NCBI GenBank assembly: GCA_034766995.1
Contig: CM068323.1
Span: 22,704,346-22,768,345, forward strand
DNA: 64,000 nucleotides
Reading direction: 5' to 3'
From: Acanthacorydalis orientalis
Taxonomy: Eukaryota > Arthropoda > Insecta > Megaloptera > Corydalidae
Part shown: positions 27,879 through 41,470 of the stretch, piece by piece
How positions within the stretch are numbered: position 1 is the stretch's first letter
Layout of the letters: the number at the start of each line of letters is the position of its first letter
Translations under genes and position numbers: made by a program
Notes under the pieces: generated by a model
The model's database searches: none
The model's input: the letters and a program-made list of their open reading frames with translations, nothing else
Told to the model about the DNA's origin: nothing

Positions 27879-28489
27879 TAATTAACATTCAATCAATAAA
27901 AGTACATATAGTACAACTATGATTATAATTTTTAGATTTATTTGAAAGTTTAAATGAAAAAATATAAGAAATCGAAGTTAAATATTTAATGTTTATATAA
28001 ATATTATAAAGAAATCCCTAAAGTTTAATCTTAATAAACAATCGATGGAATTTTGTTATATATATGAGAAGAAATATATAGAAATAAAATAAAATTCAAG
28101 AGCTATACGAAACTTTTTAATGTTCTTTTTTTTTTAAAAAAAAATTGAATCAATGTGCAATTTAGTTTTTGTACATTAATGTTATTACATCTATATCATA
28201 TATCACAATAATTTTTTTCAGTTACTCTTATTGTCGAGATAAAAATCAGTAAACGACTCAGAAAATAAATAATTCAGTGCATAAACCAACTCAGCCTCGT
28301 GTAACAAACAACCAATAATGAACGCGAAAGCGTTTGTGTGTGAAAATGTCTAACTATACTAATTACAATCAAAATCTTTTATTAGCGCCAGCTATTTATA
28401 TACAATTAACCAGCTCATGAATATGTATGCAGTTTATTTTTTTTCTTATTTTTAACCATCTTAACTGCAGAACTACACTATCTGTATCA

Positions 28490-28690
28490 CGCATCTTTTT
28501 CGTTAGTTTGGTGTGTGGGTGATGTTTCTCACGACTAGGAATTATATGAAATGGTAAAGGAAACGAGAGAGGGATAAAAGTTAGCTAAGCGTGTCGAGGC
28601 CAGAGGTTACCGGAAGAGGTCATTACCTCACCGGAACAAGACAGTATAAGACAGGTGGGGATAATGGTACTTCTTCGTCTTATTTTCATG
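28490..28690. other. GC-richer island, possible regulatory element
   Basis: About 200 bases of raised GC. GAGGTTACCGG and, about 20 bases on, ACCTCACCGG give a short repeated and partly inverted pattern. A 79-codon plus-strand frame crosses it but begins at a GTG and drifts into AT-rich sequence, so I do not call a gene. Confidence 0.18.
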
Positions 28691-28873
28691 ATGTACACAG
28701 AAGACTTAGTCATCATGTTAGAATATACAATCTTCACATAAAGAACGAAACGTATAATGTATGTGAGAAAATCTTACACCGACACTGCTATTATATAATT
28801 AAGCACAATGCAGATCGGATATACTTGTAAATTAAGGTCAATATTTGTATCAGAACTGCGAAACTGATACTTG

Positions 28874-28876
<3 letters not shown>

Positions 28877-28922
<46 letters not shown>
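28877..28922. repeat. (AT)n microsatellite
   Basis: AT tract of about 45 bases, then TGTGTGTG. Confidence 0.95.
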
Positions 28923-28925
<3 letters not shown>

Positions 28926-29662
28926 GTGTGAGTATGTATAAATATTAGAAAGAACTAATTAGATAAAATAAACTAGATATATAGTAGGTGTCAAATGAAC
29001 AAAATATGATTTGAAATGAAGTCTTAAGTAGTAATTGCTTCAAGTCAGAACATTACATTCGTGGGTGTTCGAAACATGCTCTACAGACATCAAAACATTT
29101 GTAATATTTATTATACGTTTATTTACTCCTACAATTGTTTTATTAGTATTAATATATGCATAAAAATATATAAGTTCATTGCACCAATAGAAGTGTAAAA
29201 AAAGATTTTAATTGTAAATAATATCATCAAATTATGGAAGATTTCATTGGACTGTTACTTTTTAAAATAATATTTGAAATTACTCGACTTCCTCGAACCA
29301 GGAACCGAACTCAATCCCATTTCGATTTCTTATCTATTTGCGCACAGTCTTTGATTACTACGTACTGAATCGAGATTTTAAATGACTTGACGAAATGTAT
29401 TATCAATTTATAACACAAAGACACAAGGTCGATCTTATTCATCCTACAAGTGATTAAACCTGCAAATGTCTTAAAACAATGAATCACTCAGTGACTTGTA
29501 ACCAGTAGACCGTGATTACCTTTTTAATGGTTATCAAATTCGCCACCAAACTAAATATATTCCTTAAAACATTGTTTACAATTACTTTATAGAATACAGT
29601 CGAATACATTTATAGAAATATCAAAAGTCTCAAACTGTCAAACCAAAAAAGAAACGTTATAG

Positions 29663-29735
29663 ACATCAACTAGTTCAGTTGGTAGAGTATTAGTCTTTTA
29701 ATCCAAGAGTTCGTGATTTAAGACCCAGTTTGAGA
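29663..29735 (+). pseudogene. Decayed tRNA-Lys(UUU)-like sequence
   Basis: TAGTTCAGTTGGTAGAGTAT is an almost perfect tRNA-Lys D-arm with A box, followed by GTCTTTTAATCC, the tRNA-Lys anticodon loop with TTT. The T-arm (GTGATTTAAGACCCAG) and acceptor stem are broken. It is the better preserved of two Lys-type relics 3.1 kb apart on the same strand. Confidence 0.65.
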
Positions 29736-30589
29736 AAAGCTTTTTAATTTCTTTTCTTGAACAACGTTCACATTTAAAATAACAATTAAATACTTCAACT
29801 GAAAGCATTAAAAATACGTTAAGTTAATTATATATATATATATAATACTAATTTTGTTAAGTATTCAGTATAAAATAAATAACTATCAGCTGAAAATCAA
29901 TCAAAAGATTAATTATATATTGAACTCCAATTATCTAGATTCCATTTCGAATGCTTGTATAAAATTGATATACACAAGTAACGAAAAAAGTACTGACATT
30001 CCAATCTTTCTGATTCCATGTAAGAAATTATCCTGTTTAATTGTCCTTGTTAAATAAGCGTATCGTTGTTAAGCAATGAAATAAATATACATACATTTAT
30101 TATAAAGAACAAATTAATATTGTATATTTATAAGTAAAGAGAAAAATAAAATTGCGAATAAAAGACTTTATAGTATTCAATTTGATTTATAGAATTAATA
30201 AGACATGTTTATGTACAGAATAATTAACACATAGATTTAATGTCCCATCGCCAGTTTAATTTATTACTAAAATATATTCGAATGAACAAGAAAATGTATG
30301 GATTTAATAAAATATATATTAATCCTGACGTGCAAATAATATAGCTAACGATTTCATAGCAATTTTCGTTACATAGTGATTAAAAGTTAATGAAACCTTA
30401 AAGATGGAAATAAATTTTGGGTAATAACCCCAAACACGTTTTATGTTCTTTTTTTCATTCACATCAACGGAAATTAATTCTCAAGGATAAACAGATCCAA
30501 AAGCGTCATATGTGTAATAAATTCGTTCCATTTCATAGATTCAGTGTCGTGTCATAAACGTAAAAAGTAATATATGTGCGTCTTATGTA

Positions 30590-30841
30590 TATCAGAGCAT
30601 GGCGGACAGCGAGAATGGAACGGAGGGCGCTGAGACAGACGTCGGTGTCTTGGATGTGACGTGTAGGCTGATAATGTGTACGAACAGACGTATGTGTGGG
30701 AATGTTCTTTGGGGCGAATCGCGCTGCCACGTGAACTTCATGAGAACTTTCTTACACTGTATTCTATCATTAACCATGTATGACCAAACGTATATACATA
30801 CAGGTGTTATTAATAAATATAATATTTTACGTACTTGCTGA
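30590..30841 (+). other. GC-rich island with an acidic 80-codon ORF
   Basis: From 30590 to about 30765 the base composition is gene-like. An ATG at 30599 (GAGCATGGCGG context) opens an 80-codon plus-strand frame whose start, MADSENGTEGAETDVGV, looks like an ordinary acidic protein N-terminus. The last 25 or so codons run into AT-rich sequence, so a real product would probably splice away before then, though I see no clean donor. I do not recognise it. Minus-strand frames over the same DNA are also open, which weakens the case. Confidence 0.28.
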
Positions 30842-31808
30842 TGAAACAGATGGTTAGAATCGGTTTCGATTGCATATAAGGAAATTATGATTTTTTGTAT
30901 AAGGTTTTATAGGTGCACGACTGATCTTTAAGGGAGTTCAGTGGTCTTTTTATGGGCGGCGTTACATTAAGTTGTTTTAATGATAACGTATTTAAAAGAA
31001 AAAATATGAGACAGATATCAAAATAATATACTCTATAAGCTTACTATGTGTTTAACAAACCGAAAACGTAAAAACAAACATTAAAACAAGACTAATTCGC
31101 CTTAATCCTATTCTGTAAATAATTTACACAGGTAGTATAGTTTTTAAATTATTATACTTTTATGATTCGAATGAAAAAACAAATTTAAATAACTGTCATA
31201 ATAGAGCTATTTCAATATATTAAAATACAAGTGGCTGTACTAAAAATCTTCTGTAAAATTATAAAAAGGTTCAATAATTATTTCGTAGAACTGAGATATT
31301 AGTTACGGATATATGTTTTCTCAGACGTAGAGTTTACAGAATCTTCAGACAGGTGTTGTGTTTAAAATACAAAGACAGTCTGATTTTCTTTTGTAACCTT
31401 CATTAAGATCTTAAGCTGAATCGTAACACAACGATTTGCAATACATGAAAAACGATCGTTTAGTTTCGTTCATTATGAACTTGAAGCCCATGTTTTATAT
31501 TACTTTTGAAAATTTACTTATATTAATAATGAAATAGTAGTAGTAATGGAACCATAAATTTATAAATCCATATCTAGTTAACATCTAATCATAACAGTCG
31601 TATACTTGTATATCAAAAATTGAAATTGTAATATAAGAAATATATATATATATATATCAATCACCATAACTGCATCAAATATTAAACCAAAATAACTTTT
31701 TTATAGAAAAAAAACTTAGATTACTTCAGAAGTATATAAGTAATGCAGGTGTATTAGATGGTATATTCTTATTAATAGATATTTCCAGTTTTTATTCATG
31801 AAAAAAAT

Positions 31809-31811
<3 letters not shown>

Positions 31812-31864
<53 letters not shown>
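31812..31864. repeat. (AT)n microsatellite
   Basis: Uninterrupted AT tract of about 53 bases. Confidence 0.95.
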
Positions 31865-31865
<1 letters not shown>

Positions 31866-32049
31866 TTCCATTTTCATTCATTGCTTAAACTGATACATAA
31901 AACAACTTACATAAATATTAATGATGTTTTTCCCTCAATCTTAATCACTACAAGAAAATCTTATATAGCATCTTTTGAATATCAGAGAGCACATACAGAT
32001 TTATGAATTTAATTCTTTTATTTTAACAAACTTATAATGTGTATTAATT

Positions 32050-32050
32050 C

Positions 32051-32125
<75 letters not shown>
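32050..32125. repeat. (AT)n microsatellite
   Basis: AT tract of about 76 bases with one C near its left end. Confidence 0.95.
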
Positions 32126-32129
<4 letters not shown>

Positions 32130-32382
32130 TGCAATCAACTATTAACAAATAAAGATTTTAATGTAATAGTTAAATAAACGTTCATTTAAGGAGATTCAAG
32201 TCCTTCCGCCTACACTAATAAGAACGATTCTTTTTTGGTAATGTCTGCATTTGACAGTTTACTAAGTAAATATTTAATTAAACGTTGCATGTAATTTTCT
32301 ACTAATACTATAAAATACATTTACTAATGTAACACAGGTTTACTTTTAGATATCACGTGTACAAGTTTATTTCTTTTTATAG

Positions 32383-32386
<4 letters not shown>

Positions 32387-32423
<37 letters not shown>
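32387..32423. repeat. (AT)n microsatellite
   Basis: AT tract of about 37 bases. Confidence 0.95.
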
Positions 32424-32427
<4 letters not shown>

Positions 32428-32713
32428 AACATATTTCATTAATTACAAACATATAGCTAGTCTAATTAATTTCTAGTTACAATATTCACTTTCATTAACA
32501 AAGAAAATCTCTCAAATGGTTTCATTTCAACAAGACTGTTTTATGTAAAAAAAACATACATTTAATATATAAATATTTATTACAATTCTTTCAGTACCAT
32601 GATACATATTAATGTAAATTAGGTAATAATAATACGATTTACTGTTATATCAGATTATTATGTACTTTACTGAAATAACAAATGTAAAAATATATATTTA
32701 TATGCTCGAGAGG

Positions 32714-32770
<57 letters not shown>
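32714..32770. repeat. (AT)n microsatellite
   Basis: AT tract of about 57 bases with one C interruption. Confidence 0.95.
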
Positions 32771-32773
<3 letters not shown>

Positions 32774-32970
32774 GTATAAACGTGTATTGAAAACATATTA
32801 CTGATTTAAATTAGTTATGCATTCTGATTTATTCTAGATGAGTAGATAAATGATAGCTGCAAATTTAACAATAGGTATGGGGGTAACTTGAATAAGAATG
32901 AACAATAATAATATACAAAATATACGAAATATGTGGGAGCATTGTGTCTTTAGATACATAAATATTTTTA

Positions 32971-32972
<2 letters not shown>

Positions 32973-33014
<42 letters not shown>
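32973..33014. repeat. (AT)n microsatellite
   Basis: AT tract of about 42 bases. With the three preceding entries it makes four long tracts within 1 kb. Confidence 0.95.
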
Positions 33015-33019
<5 letters not shown>

Positions 33020-35759
33020 CACATGTATATAATAAATACGAAGACTCATTCAAATACAAGAACCAGGAAATTAAATAATACTGATTAATCACAAATAATA
33101 TACAACTGCATTAGAAATTAAATCATACAAAGATGTAATTTAATTTCATCAATGTGTACTACTAATAGAATATCTCTAAAAAATAATCAAGAATTGAACT
33201 AAATATTTAATTCATTTGACTTTTAATAGACATTTAATTGAATACATATTTAAAATACATACAATGAAATTATATTGGAGTACTGAACGTATTTCCATTC
33301 CATTACTCGACAAAAATGTCAAGTGGTTTGTATTCAAAAAATAAGATTGTCTCTTTACGGAAAATGATTTCAACAATCACTTTTTTAAAAATATTTTAAA
33401 ATGACTATAATATTTAGAATAAGTAAAAGACGGAACGAAAAATGTATGTCAAAACATTAAAAGATCTTCAAAGCGACACATAAAGAGACGTCGTTAATAA
33501 AAAAAGTTATTATATATTTCATAAAAAAAACTCTACCGCGTCACTGTCCGAATTAAAATTAATGTTTAAAATAGAGCAGTACTCGAGATCTAAATAAATC
33601 TGTTCGTGTTTCATGTTTCTTGTCGCTCCGTTTTCTTCTGCTTTTTTGTTATCTGGTGTTACGTTACGACACTGGCGATACTTAAAATTCTTGTACCTCA
33701 TTACTCTGATGATGGAGGTATCCAATAATAATTTCTATTTACCACCGTGATATCGTAATCATGCAGAAGTATGTCCGTTTTTTATTATGTACTCGCTTTA
33801 TAATTTATCCGATGTTACAAGGTTATATTTTTTTATTTGTGTTTTCTGTAAGTATTTTTTAATCGCTATTGTTTAAGATGAGACATTATTTTTGTTACAA
33901 TGAAAGTGATTATTTCAGAAATTAAATCCAGTACTGTAAGACTTAATTTTTTAAAAACGTTTAAGATAACCGAATTAGCTTTTTTTAAGACGCTCTATCT
34001 CGTTGATTTCATAGTTGTACTGTTATTCTACATACCGTTAACCTTTTTATTATATTAAATTATTGTTTTGCGTATCATTTTTTGTAAGACACCATTGTTT
34101 TCTTGATTAAGCTATAAAATATTATGTAGAATGTACGAAATTTACTTTAAGTTAAATTTAATAAATTTTAAATACGTTATTCAAAATGGAACTTTAATAA
34201 CATTACCGTTCTTTTACAGAATTTTTTTCATAAAACAAAACAAATATTTATATGATGTATAAATATATAATAATTTATAAAATGATTTATCGAAAGTGAA
34301 CTAAACTAATAATTGTATTTTTTTATGAAAAAAAGAACCGAGGAACAACAATTAAAAAAAATAATAGCCATTTATTTTGTGGATCTTTTGAAAACTGTAC
34401 TAATATTGAAATCTGTCTATAAAAATATAGAAAAATTATTTTATATACTGAAAAGAAAGAATATAATGTAATAAGATAGAAAATAAAATGAAGAAAATCC
34501 AAATAGCGTTAATATATTTATGAATAAATAAATATTTATCTTAAATATTTTAATTTTATACATAAATTATAAAGTTTTAAATATAAAAATCTATCTGAAT
34601 CATCATCGGAAAAAATAGTGTTTTATTTGGTGGAATGACTAAACTTTATCATCAATAAATCTACAGTTTTGCCAATTTGAATAAACTATTGTCGTCACAT
34701 CTGGGTTTTAATTTGAGAAAAAAATAAAAGTTTTCAAACCTATTCTATCAGCTTTTACAAAGGAACGGAACTTGAAATTACTAATTTAAGTTTCAGATTT
34801 CCCAAACACTGCCTCTTTAAAATACAAATTAAAATGGGGTAAGAATCAATTCAATCTAAATTGAATGGGACTATTGTGAAATTACCTGACAAACACAATA
34901 CATATTTACAAAAAAATGTAAAGTAAAACAATAGACAATGTTGAATAAATTGACGAATACAATGTCGTTACCTAATATTAAAATTCATTAAAATATATGC
35001 TTTTAATATTCAATTTTCATGGTTAACAAGGAAACGAATTAAATGTACAGATGTGGTAGAATTTAAACGAACAAGTTATAATTCGATCCGACATCCAATG
35101 ATAAATCAAATAAATAATGAAATACAAATTTAAGCGGCTTTTTAATATTATTCTTTGGCAATACGAAGCTTATCTTTATGCAGTCTGCGAACAATACAGA
35201 TATTAATTCTGTATAGACCATACATTTTCATTGGCTATAAATTAAATACTTTGATTTATTTTTGAACGCGCTTGTATTCTTTCGATGTCTACTACTTGAG
35301 TCTGTTTGAGTATGCAAAAAAGTATATAACGCTATTCATAAATTCTATTATAATCTCGAATGATGAGTTTGTTGCAAAGGTCATTTCTTTAAAAGATATT
35401 TTAAAATATGATTATTTCAATTCTTTCAATTATTTCTAAATATAGGAGATAAATCATATGCAAGACTCAACTTTATAACTATTACTGTTATCATGGAAAT
35501 TTTGACAATTTAATTTATTATTTAATGAATATAAAATCAAGTACTATACATAATCAGTAATAAATTTAAAAAAAAAAGTATAAAAACATGTAAGAACCAA
35601 CGTACTTTATTGACAAACATGATAACAAACTGTGTAATGATTGTAGTGTTTACAATTTAAATGCCGTTATTTATGATGCGGTTGCTATTTTTTTATTCGA
35701 AAAATTATTTATTCTATAGCCGATCATCATTTTAAATACAATATTTTAAACATTACGTC

Positions 35760-35761
<2 letters not shown>

Positions 35762-35800
<39 letters not shown>
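35762..35800. repeat. (AT)n microsatellite
   Basis: AT tract of about 39 bases. Confidence 0.95.
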
Positions 35801-35802
<2 letters not shown>

Positions 35803-38239
35803 CATACATGTATTTGAATGAACTTGCAGGTCAATCTTTAGTTTTTTTGTTGCTTAGAAAATAAACAAACGCAACTTCAAAAGCATCTTCAGTTACTAAT
35901 AAGCAGGTTATTTATAATTTTTGAAATTACACCAAGACGGTTTTAATAACATGTATAAAAACTTGAGCTATGTAACCGATTTATCCATGAGCTGTCACTT
36001 ACACGCTAAAACATGCATGCTGTGCTGAAATGTGTACGTACTGTATCATTTTTTTATAAGATAATTATTCTCTGAACAGTTTAATAATCGATCGAACAAT
36101 CTAATATCGATAAAATTAATTATAAAAACAGGAGATTCAAATCACGTTTTGCTTATAAAAGTAAAACAAATAGATTGAAGTGAAACATCTTAATAAATCG
36201 TTTGTTTGTTTTTTTTTGCAAAAAAACTCAGATCTGAAGAACATACGAATTCATTTTACAAATCAATCAGAGATTCCCTAACAAAAAAATGCAGCTAAAG
36301 AAATCGGTATGATAAAACAAATATATTCTGTATTTTCTTAGAAAAATATTATAGGTAGTCTATTAATTATTTTAAACAAGTATTATAATTTTTTCAATCA
36401 TTTTAGAATCAGTACTTTGTCCCTGGTTTAAAATACAGAACATTATTTTGAATTTAAATGACTTCAGTGTGTACTTTTTAATATTTCACGAAAGGCTAAC
36501 TTAAATTCAATTTTTTTTTACAATTTTTATCTTTGCATATATAAAATATGCACAAAAAAAGTATGCTTGTATTTTTCATATAAGAAAAGTCTGAGCAATT
36601 ATAGAATAAAATATATGTACATATAATCAAATAATTAAATCATTACATAAATATAGTAATCAGAACTTGAAAAGAAATTGTACCAATTAAAAACGTGCGT
36701 ATAAAAAATAACATTTAATCTCTGTTAAGAACCAAATAAAAAGGATGACGAGAACCATTCAATATAAACATATACACAACGATTTTCAACCTTGATGTAA
36801 ATTGAAAGCCAATTAACTGGCTCCAGTACTGACTCCAGATATTTTGTTTATATAAACTTGTTGTTTCAAAATATCCGTTTTTGAAAACGGTAGAGTTTAA
36901 TTATACTGCCACCGATAAAACACTATTATTTGTAGTTGTTGCTCGGTTTTTAAAAGGCGTTTTATAATGAACACGTAAATATAGGTATGGACTAAAGAGG
37001 TGCGTGTTTTCGAGTTATTATTGACTTGATTTTCAGACGAATGCTGCTGAAGAGTTTCTCTTCGATGCTATTAATTTAATTTGTATCGATATATTTAATA
37101 ATTATCGTTTATTAAAATTCTGTTTAGAAACATGTGTACACATTTGATTTTTCGTTTTAGAAGATATAATAATATGTTTTGAAATAACATTATTGCATAT
37201 ATGAGTTTGCAAAATTAATTTATTCCATTGTGTATTGTATGAAAACGTCAAACTATAACTAATGGAGTTTTTGTTAATTAATAACACATACTCCTACATA
37301 TATTTATTTCTAATATCATTTTATAACAGTTTTCACTTTTATTTTTTTTAAATGCTATCTTCAAATACTTAATTGTGTGGTATATTTATGAGACAAAAAA
37401 TCATCAGAGAAAATCATTCATTTCGTTATAATTTAATACAATCAGTTAGTAAATTATAAACAAAAATATTTTAAAAAATCAAAAACCGTTATTACTAACC
37501 GAGATCTAAACCAAGTGCCAGTACAATTCTCACACGTATAAAGTATCAATGTGCTTATTAGTAAAAAACAATGATATACATATTTCGGGAAGGAGAATTA
37601 AAAAGAGAGTGTTATGAGCTAATAATTTCGTATGGTTTTTATTGGCCTTCGATTTCATTGTTTAATTTACTTCATTATTTATAGTCGTTGCTCGCGAGTC
37701 GTTTACGTGTGGGTGTTATGTACATTCCAGGTGACTACACAGACAATAAAACTAGTTTAAATGTTTGAAACAACAATTTGTACACGCTATTGTTCAATAA
37801 GATAATAATAGGATGTCGAAAAAAAACGATTAATTATTAAATAAATGAAATAATAATAAAATGAAATAATGAATTGGCGTATTATTAATGAAAGTGATTT
37901 TCCGTCATTTGATAATTTATCGCTTAAGTATTTAAGAAAGAAAGGTGTTAATTCTCTTTTACTTGTATTGTATTATATATACAAACAGATGTTGACCTAA
38001 TAGTAATTAAAAGGATAGTATATTACAAATTAAATAAATAAACATTATTGATTTGTATCTTTTTGATTAGTGTGATACAAAACAAATATATTTGTACTGA
38101 AGAAATGTGATGACTTCTTCGCATTAAAAATTATCAGAGAGTAGAAAAATACGAATCAGCTAAAGGCTATGTTTCATGTAAATTTATTAATTACGTTAAT
38201 GCACAGCAGATAAGTAATTAAAATTCGAAACGTGTCGGA

Positions 38240-38450
38240 GGTTGTTTTTTTTGTGAACTCCGGCGAACGGGTCAAACAAGTTCTGTGGCTGACAACCGGC
38301 CGACCGTTCAAAAACAATGCACGGCTTCGTCGCACGTGCACACACTGAAAACCCCACTGATTTCTTCTATACAGCGTCTGAGATTAAAGGTCCATTTACA
38401 TCTACAAACATTGTGTTGATTCGTGTTATTCCAATCTGATACTAAATGCA
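38240..38450 (+). promoter_or_regulatory. GC-rich island just upstream of tRNA-Val
   Basis: About 200 bases of raised GC ending some 55 bases before the tRNA-Val gene. It contains CAACCGGCCGACCG and the E-box-bearing GTCGCACGTGCACAC. A 40-codon plus-strand frame (ATG at 38317, starting MHGFVARAHTEN) also fits inside. It may be upstream sequence of the tRNA locus, a separate enhancer or a small exon; the sequence cannot decide. Confidence 0.25.
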
Positions 38451-38503
38451 AACTTGCGACTTATCAAATATATTAAGACTATTTTCGAAAGTTACACCCA
38501 CGC

Positions 38504-38576
38504 GTTTCCGTGGTGTAGCGGTTATCACATCTGCCTAACACGCAGAAGGCCCCCGGTTCGATCCCGGGCGGAAACA
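38504..38576 (+). tRNA. tRNA-Val, anticodon AAC
   Basis: A complete, intronless 73-base tRNA gene including the discriminator A. The acceptor stem GTTTCCG pairs perfectly with CGGAAAC. The anticodon arm is TCTGC-CTAACAC-GCAGA with AAC at 38537-38539, and the T-arm CCGGTTCGATCCCGG is intact. The internal Pol III promoter is complete, with A box TGGTGTAGCGG at 38511-38521 and B box GGTTCGATCCC at 38555-38565, and a TTTTT terminator follows at 38582-38586. It lies inside the 44-kb protease intron on the opposite strand. Animal tRNA-Val(AAC) genes are nearly identical, with the insect form closest from memory. It is the only tRNA here with every arm intact. Confidence 0.98.
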
Positions 38577-38581
38577 TCACA

Positions 38582-38586
38582 TTTTT
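38582..38586 (+). terminator. Pol III T-run terminator of tRNA-Val
   Basis: Five consecutive T residues six bases after the mature 3' end, the usual RNA polymerase III stop signal. Confidence 0.85.
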
Positions 38587-39257
38587 GGCAATTTAATTAA
38601 TAGTTATTCTGCTGAACTTTTCTATGATTAATATTTTGATATTACACACTTCTATTGTTAACCGTAATGGTTTTTATCACAACTTTAACAATCATGTCAT
38701 ATTTCATTCAGTGCAAAAAACAGTTTTATTTTCCATTATATATTTTGTATCAAATATCACATCGAATTCACAAATAATTAAATTATATTTAAAGATAATA
38801 CAATTGAAGAATAATCGAAACTATACGACCTGTAAAGCTATTATTACTCTGTTTACACTGCAGTGATTATAAATTAAACTTTCAATATCTAACTACGTAG
38901 CAATAACAGGTTAAATTAATTTCTAACGCGTATCAAAGAAATCGGACAGGTAAATAACTAGACAGGCTATCATATCCTAGACTAGTTTATCACAGTATAC
39001 GAATGTTCTATTGTTATTTATTCTATTGTAGCAAACGATGTTATATCTTTCCATATAATGAATAGATATGCCACCAAAATACAAAAAAATGATTTTACTG
39101 CTCAATACACGGCAACACGTTTCAATAAAGGTTATAAATGTATTCATAAGAAGTATTTTATATTCCAACATTGATATAATCAAAAATAAACTAATATAGT
39201 AATTAAACGTCCATCAATGTTAAATCTTTATTGGATTGTATTTATCTTGATTAATTA

Positions 39258-39258
39258 C

Positions 39259-39325
<67 letters not shown>
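39258..39325. repeat. (AT)n microsatellite
   Basis: AT tract of about 67 bases with one C interruption near the left end. Confidence 0.95.
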
Positions 39326-39329
<4 letters not shown>

Positions 39330-40323
39330 TATTATTTAAATACTTCAAAGATTTCACAAGACATTTACAATGTTAAAAATTATTGAACACTATATTATAT
39401 TAACAAATCATAAATTTTAAAGAAGATTTCAAACACATTTTTGATTGCAAATTTTTTCACACTTCATTAATTAAATTTCATTGTAAATTACATACATATT
39501 TGCAGGTTTTAAAAATAAATTAATTTTTTCTTACAATGTTTTATAATTTGCTATTATAAATGTTACAGTAACATAAATATACGAATTTATATGTAGTCTT
39601 TACTTCTATGCGACACAAAATTATAAACAATATGTATTCACTATTCTGTCTTTGAATTTATTTATAAAATCTGCACTTTTAATGCTAATAATCCTGAAAT
39701 AATACTTGTTAACAAGAACACATTGATAATGTTCGGTGTTTGCAACAAAGTCAACATACTATAGCCATAACAAACGTGCTTGTTTAAAACACAGACTAAT
39801 TTATGCTTTTTTTTTAACACATAAGAACAATAAGCAATTGTAGCAATGTGTATATCTAAGAATGTATGTTACAAGGTTAAATAAATCCTATTTTGCACGA
39901 CGATAAACCTGTAACAAGTCCTGTTCGCTTTAAATTTAAAAGAGACTTGTACATTTTTGTTTATTTATCAATGGATGATTAGTAATTTAAAAAGATAATT
40001 AAAAATTAAAATTGGAGTTTTATAAAATTGTCGAGTCATATCATTTGTGACAAAATGTCTATTATGTTCTCTAATGAATACCATTTTTTACTACTTGAAA
40101 AACAAATGTGCTAAGATTTTTATTGCATTATAACTAAATATGTTTTTACGATTGCATAAAAACACTTCACGGTTGTTCAAGGGGATTTATTTACGTCTTT
40201 GATAACTTAAAACTATAAACAAAATGTCCAGAGTGGCATATGGAAATGATGTTTCGTACAATATAGTCAAGAATTTGAAGTTATAATAAATATACATTGA
40301 GATATAAGGTAAAAAATATTTTC

Positions 40324-40325
<2 letters not shown>

Positions 40326-40370
<45 letters not shown>
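40326..40370. repeat. (AT)n microsatellite
   Basis: AT tract of about 45 bases. Confidence 0.95.
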
Positions 40371-40375
<5 letters not shown>

Positions 40376-40908
40376 TACTTAAAAGTTAATAAAAACAAAC
40401 AATGTTCATTTTTTGAGTACAATTTACAATTATTCATTCACATTAGAATGAATTTTACAAAAGGTAACCCACTTGTGTCTTTTAAAATATTTTTCTCGAC
40501 TTTCTATTTCTTCTGAAAAATATTGAAACAATTCTATTGTTCCTTATTTTTAGATACGACAAGTCGTGTTAATTATTGAAAGTGATTATGAAATGAAAAC
40601 TAAGAAATATTATTTATTTTAATGAACAATAGAATACGGAGACGAAATTATAATGAACGTTTCTGCGGAAAAATTTTAAAGTCGATAATTTAAAATAAAT
40701 GAATATTACTTTTAACTGTAAAATAAAGAGTTTTAAAATGAAAATTGTTCCTTTGTTATATTGTTTAAAAAATACTTTTAATATAAATACTAAAGAATGA
40801 ATATATAAAACACACATCATACGAATTAGATTTGTAACATAATTGTCTTTACAGAGACATGTACTATATATGTGCTGTGCCTTTTATATCATTAATAAGA
40901 ATCAACTA

Positions 40909-40979
40909 GCATATTTTCAGGATTATAAGTATCTTTGTCCGCCATGCGAGAGACCAGGAGTCAATTCCTTGTCAAGAAA
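40909..40979 (+). pseudogene. Decayed tRNA-Gly(GCC)-like sequence
   Basis: The 3' half, GCCATGCGAGAGACC then AGGAGTCAATTCCTT, keeps the anticodon-arm and T-arm order of a tRNA. The anticodon stem TTTGT/GCGAG still pairs through G-T wobbles, as expected from C-to-T decay of a Gly-type CTCGC stem, which puts GCC at positions 34-36. The 5' half is barely recognisable and the acceptor stem does not pair. An Asp origin is the alternative. Confidence 0.4.
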
Positions 40980-41264
40980 TCATTTTCGTTCTATTTTATA
41001 ATCGAAGTTATGATTTAGACAATTAATAGTTTTTTTTGTATTTGTTTATACTATTATAAAGATTATTATACCCGTTTATTACATAAAGCATTCATATTAA
41101 AAAAAATGTTTAATAAAAAAATGAGAAAGGAAGAACCACTGTTCCATACACTAAACTTATTAAATCTACATCATTGTTTGAACTTTTAAATCAAATTGAT
41201 TTCCTGAAAATATAAAATATGATTAATATGCGAAACATATTGATCTCCATTCAAGAAAACAATA

Positions 41265-41470
41265 GCCCGTTCAAATGCGCCGCCTCGAAAAATATAATCC
41301 AAGTAAAATCAATGTAGCAGTAAAAAAACGATTAATAATTATGTGGTGGTTGATCAATCACGAGATCATCGATCCGTCAACAATGACGAAAACATATATA
41401 TCAGTGTGTCTAAACTTGAACGGCGAGCTAATGAACAAGAAAGGAAAGTACGAGCACGAGAAATAAAACT
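41265..41470 (+). other. Modest GC island with a 63-codon ORF
   Basis: An ATG at 41275 in CAAATGCGCC context opens 63 codons (starting MRRLEKYNPSK) to a TAA at 41466. The peptide is Lys-rich at both ends. The interior holds a dense run of homeodomain-like sites (TTGATCAATCACGAGATCAT), so a conserved non-coding element is at least as likely as a gene. Confidence 0.2.

Noticed and set aside
29285..29340. Minus-strand B-box-like string GGTTCCTGGTTCGAGGA
   Set aside because: No D-arm or anticodon arm at the correct distance on the same strand.
33519..33725. 68-codon minus-strand ORF beginning MDTSIIRVMRYKN
   Set aside because: Ordinary composition, but no recognisable family, no splice or promoter context and no GC shift. 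Treated as chance.
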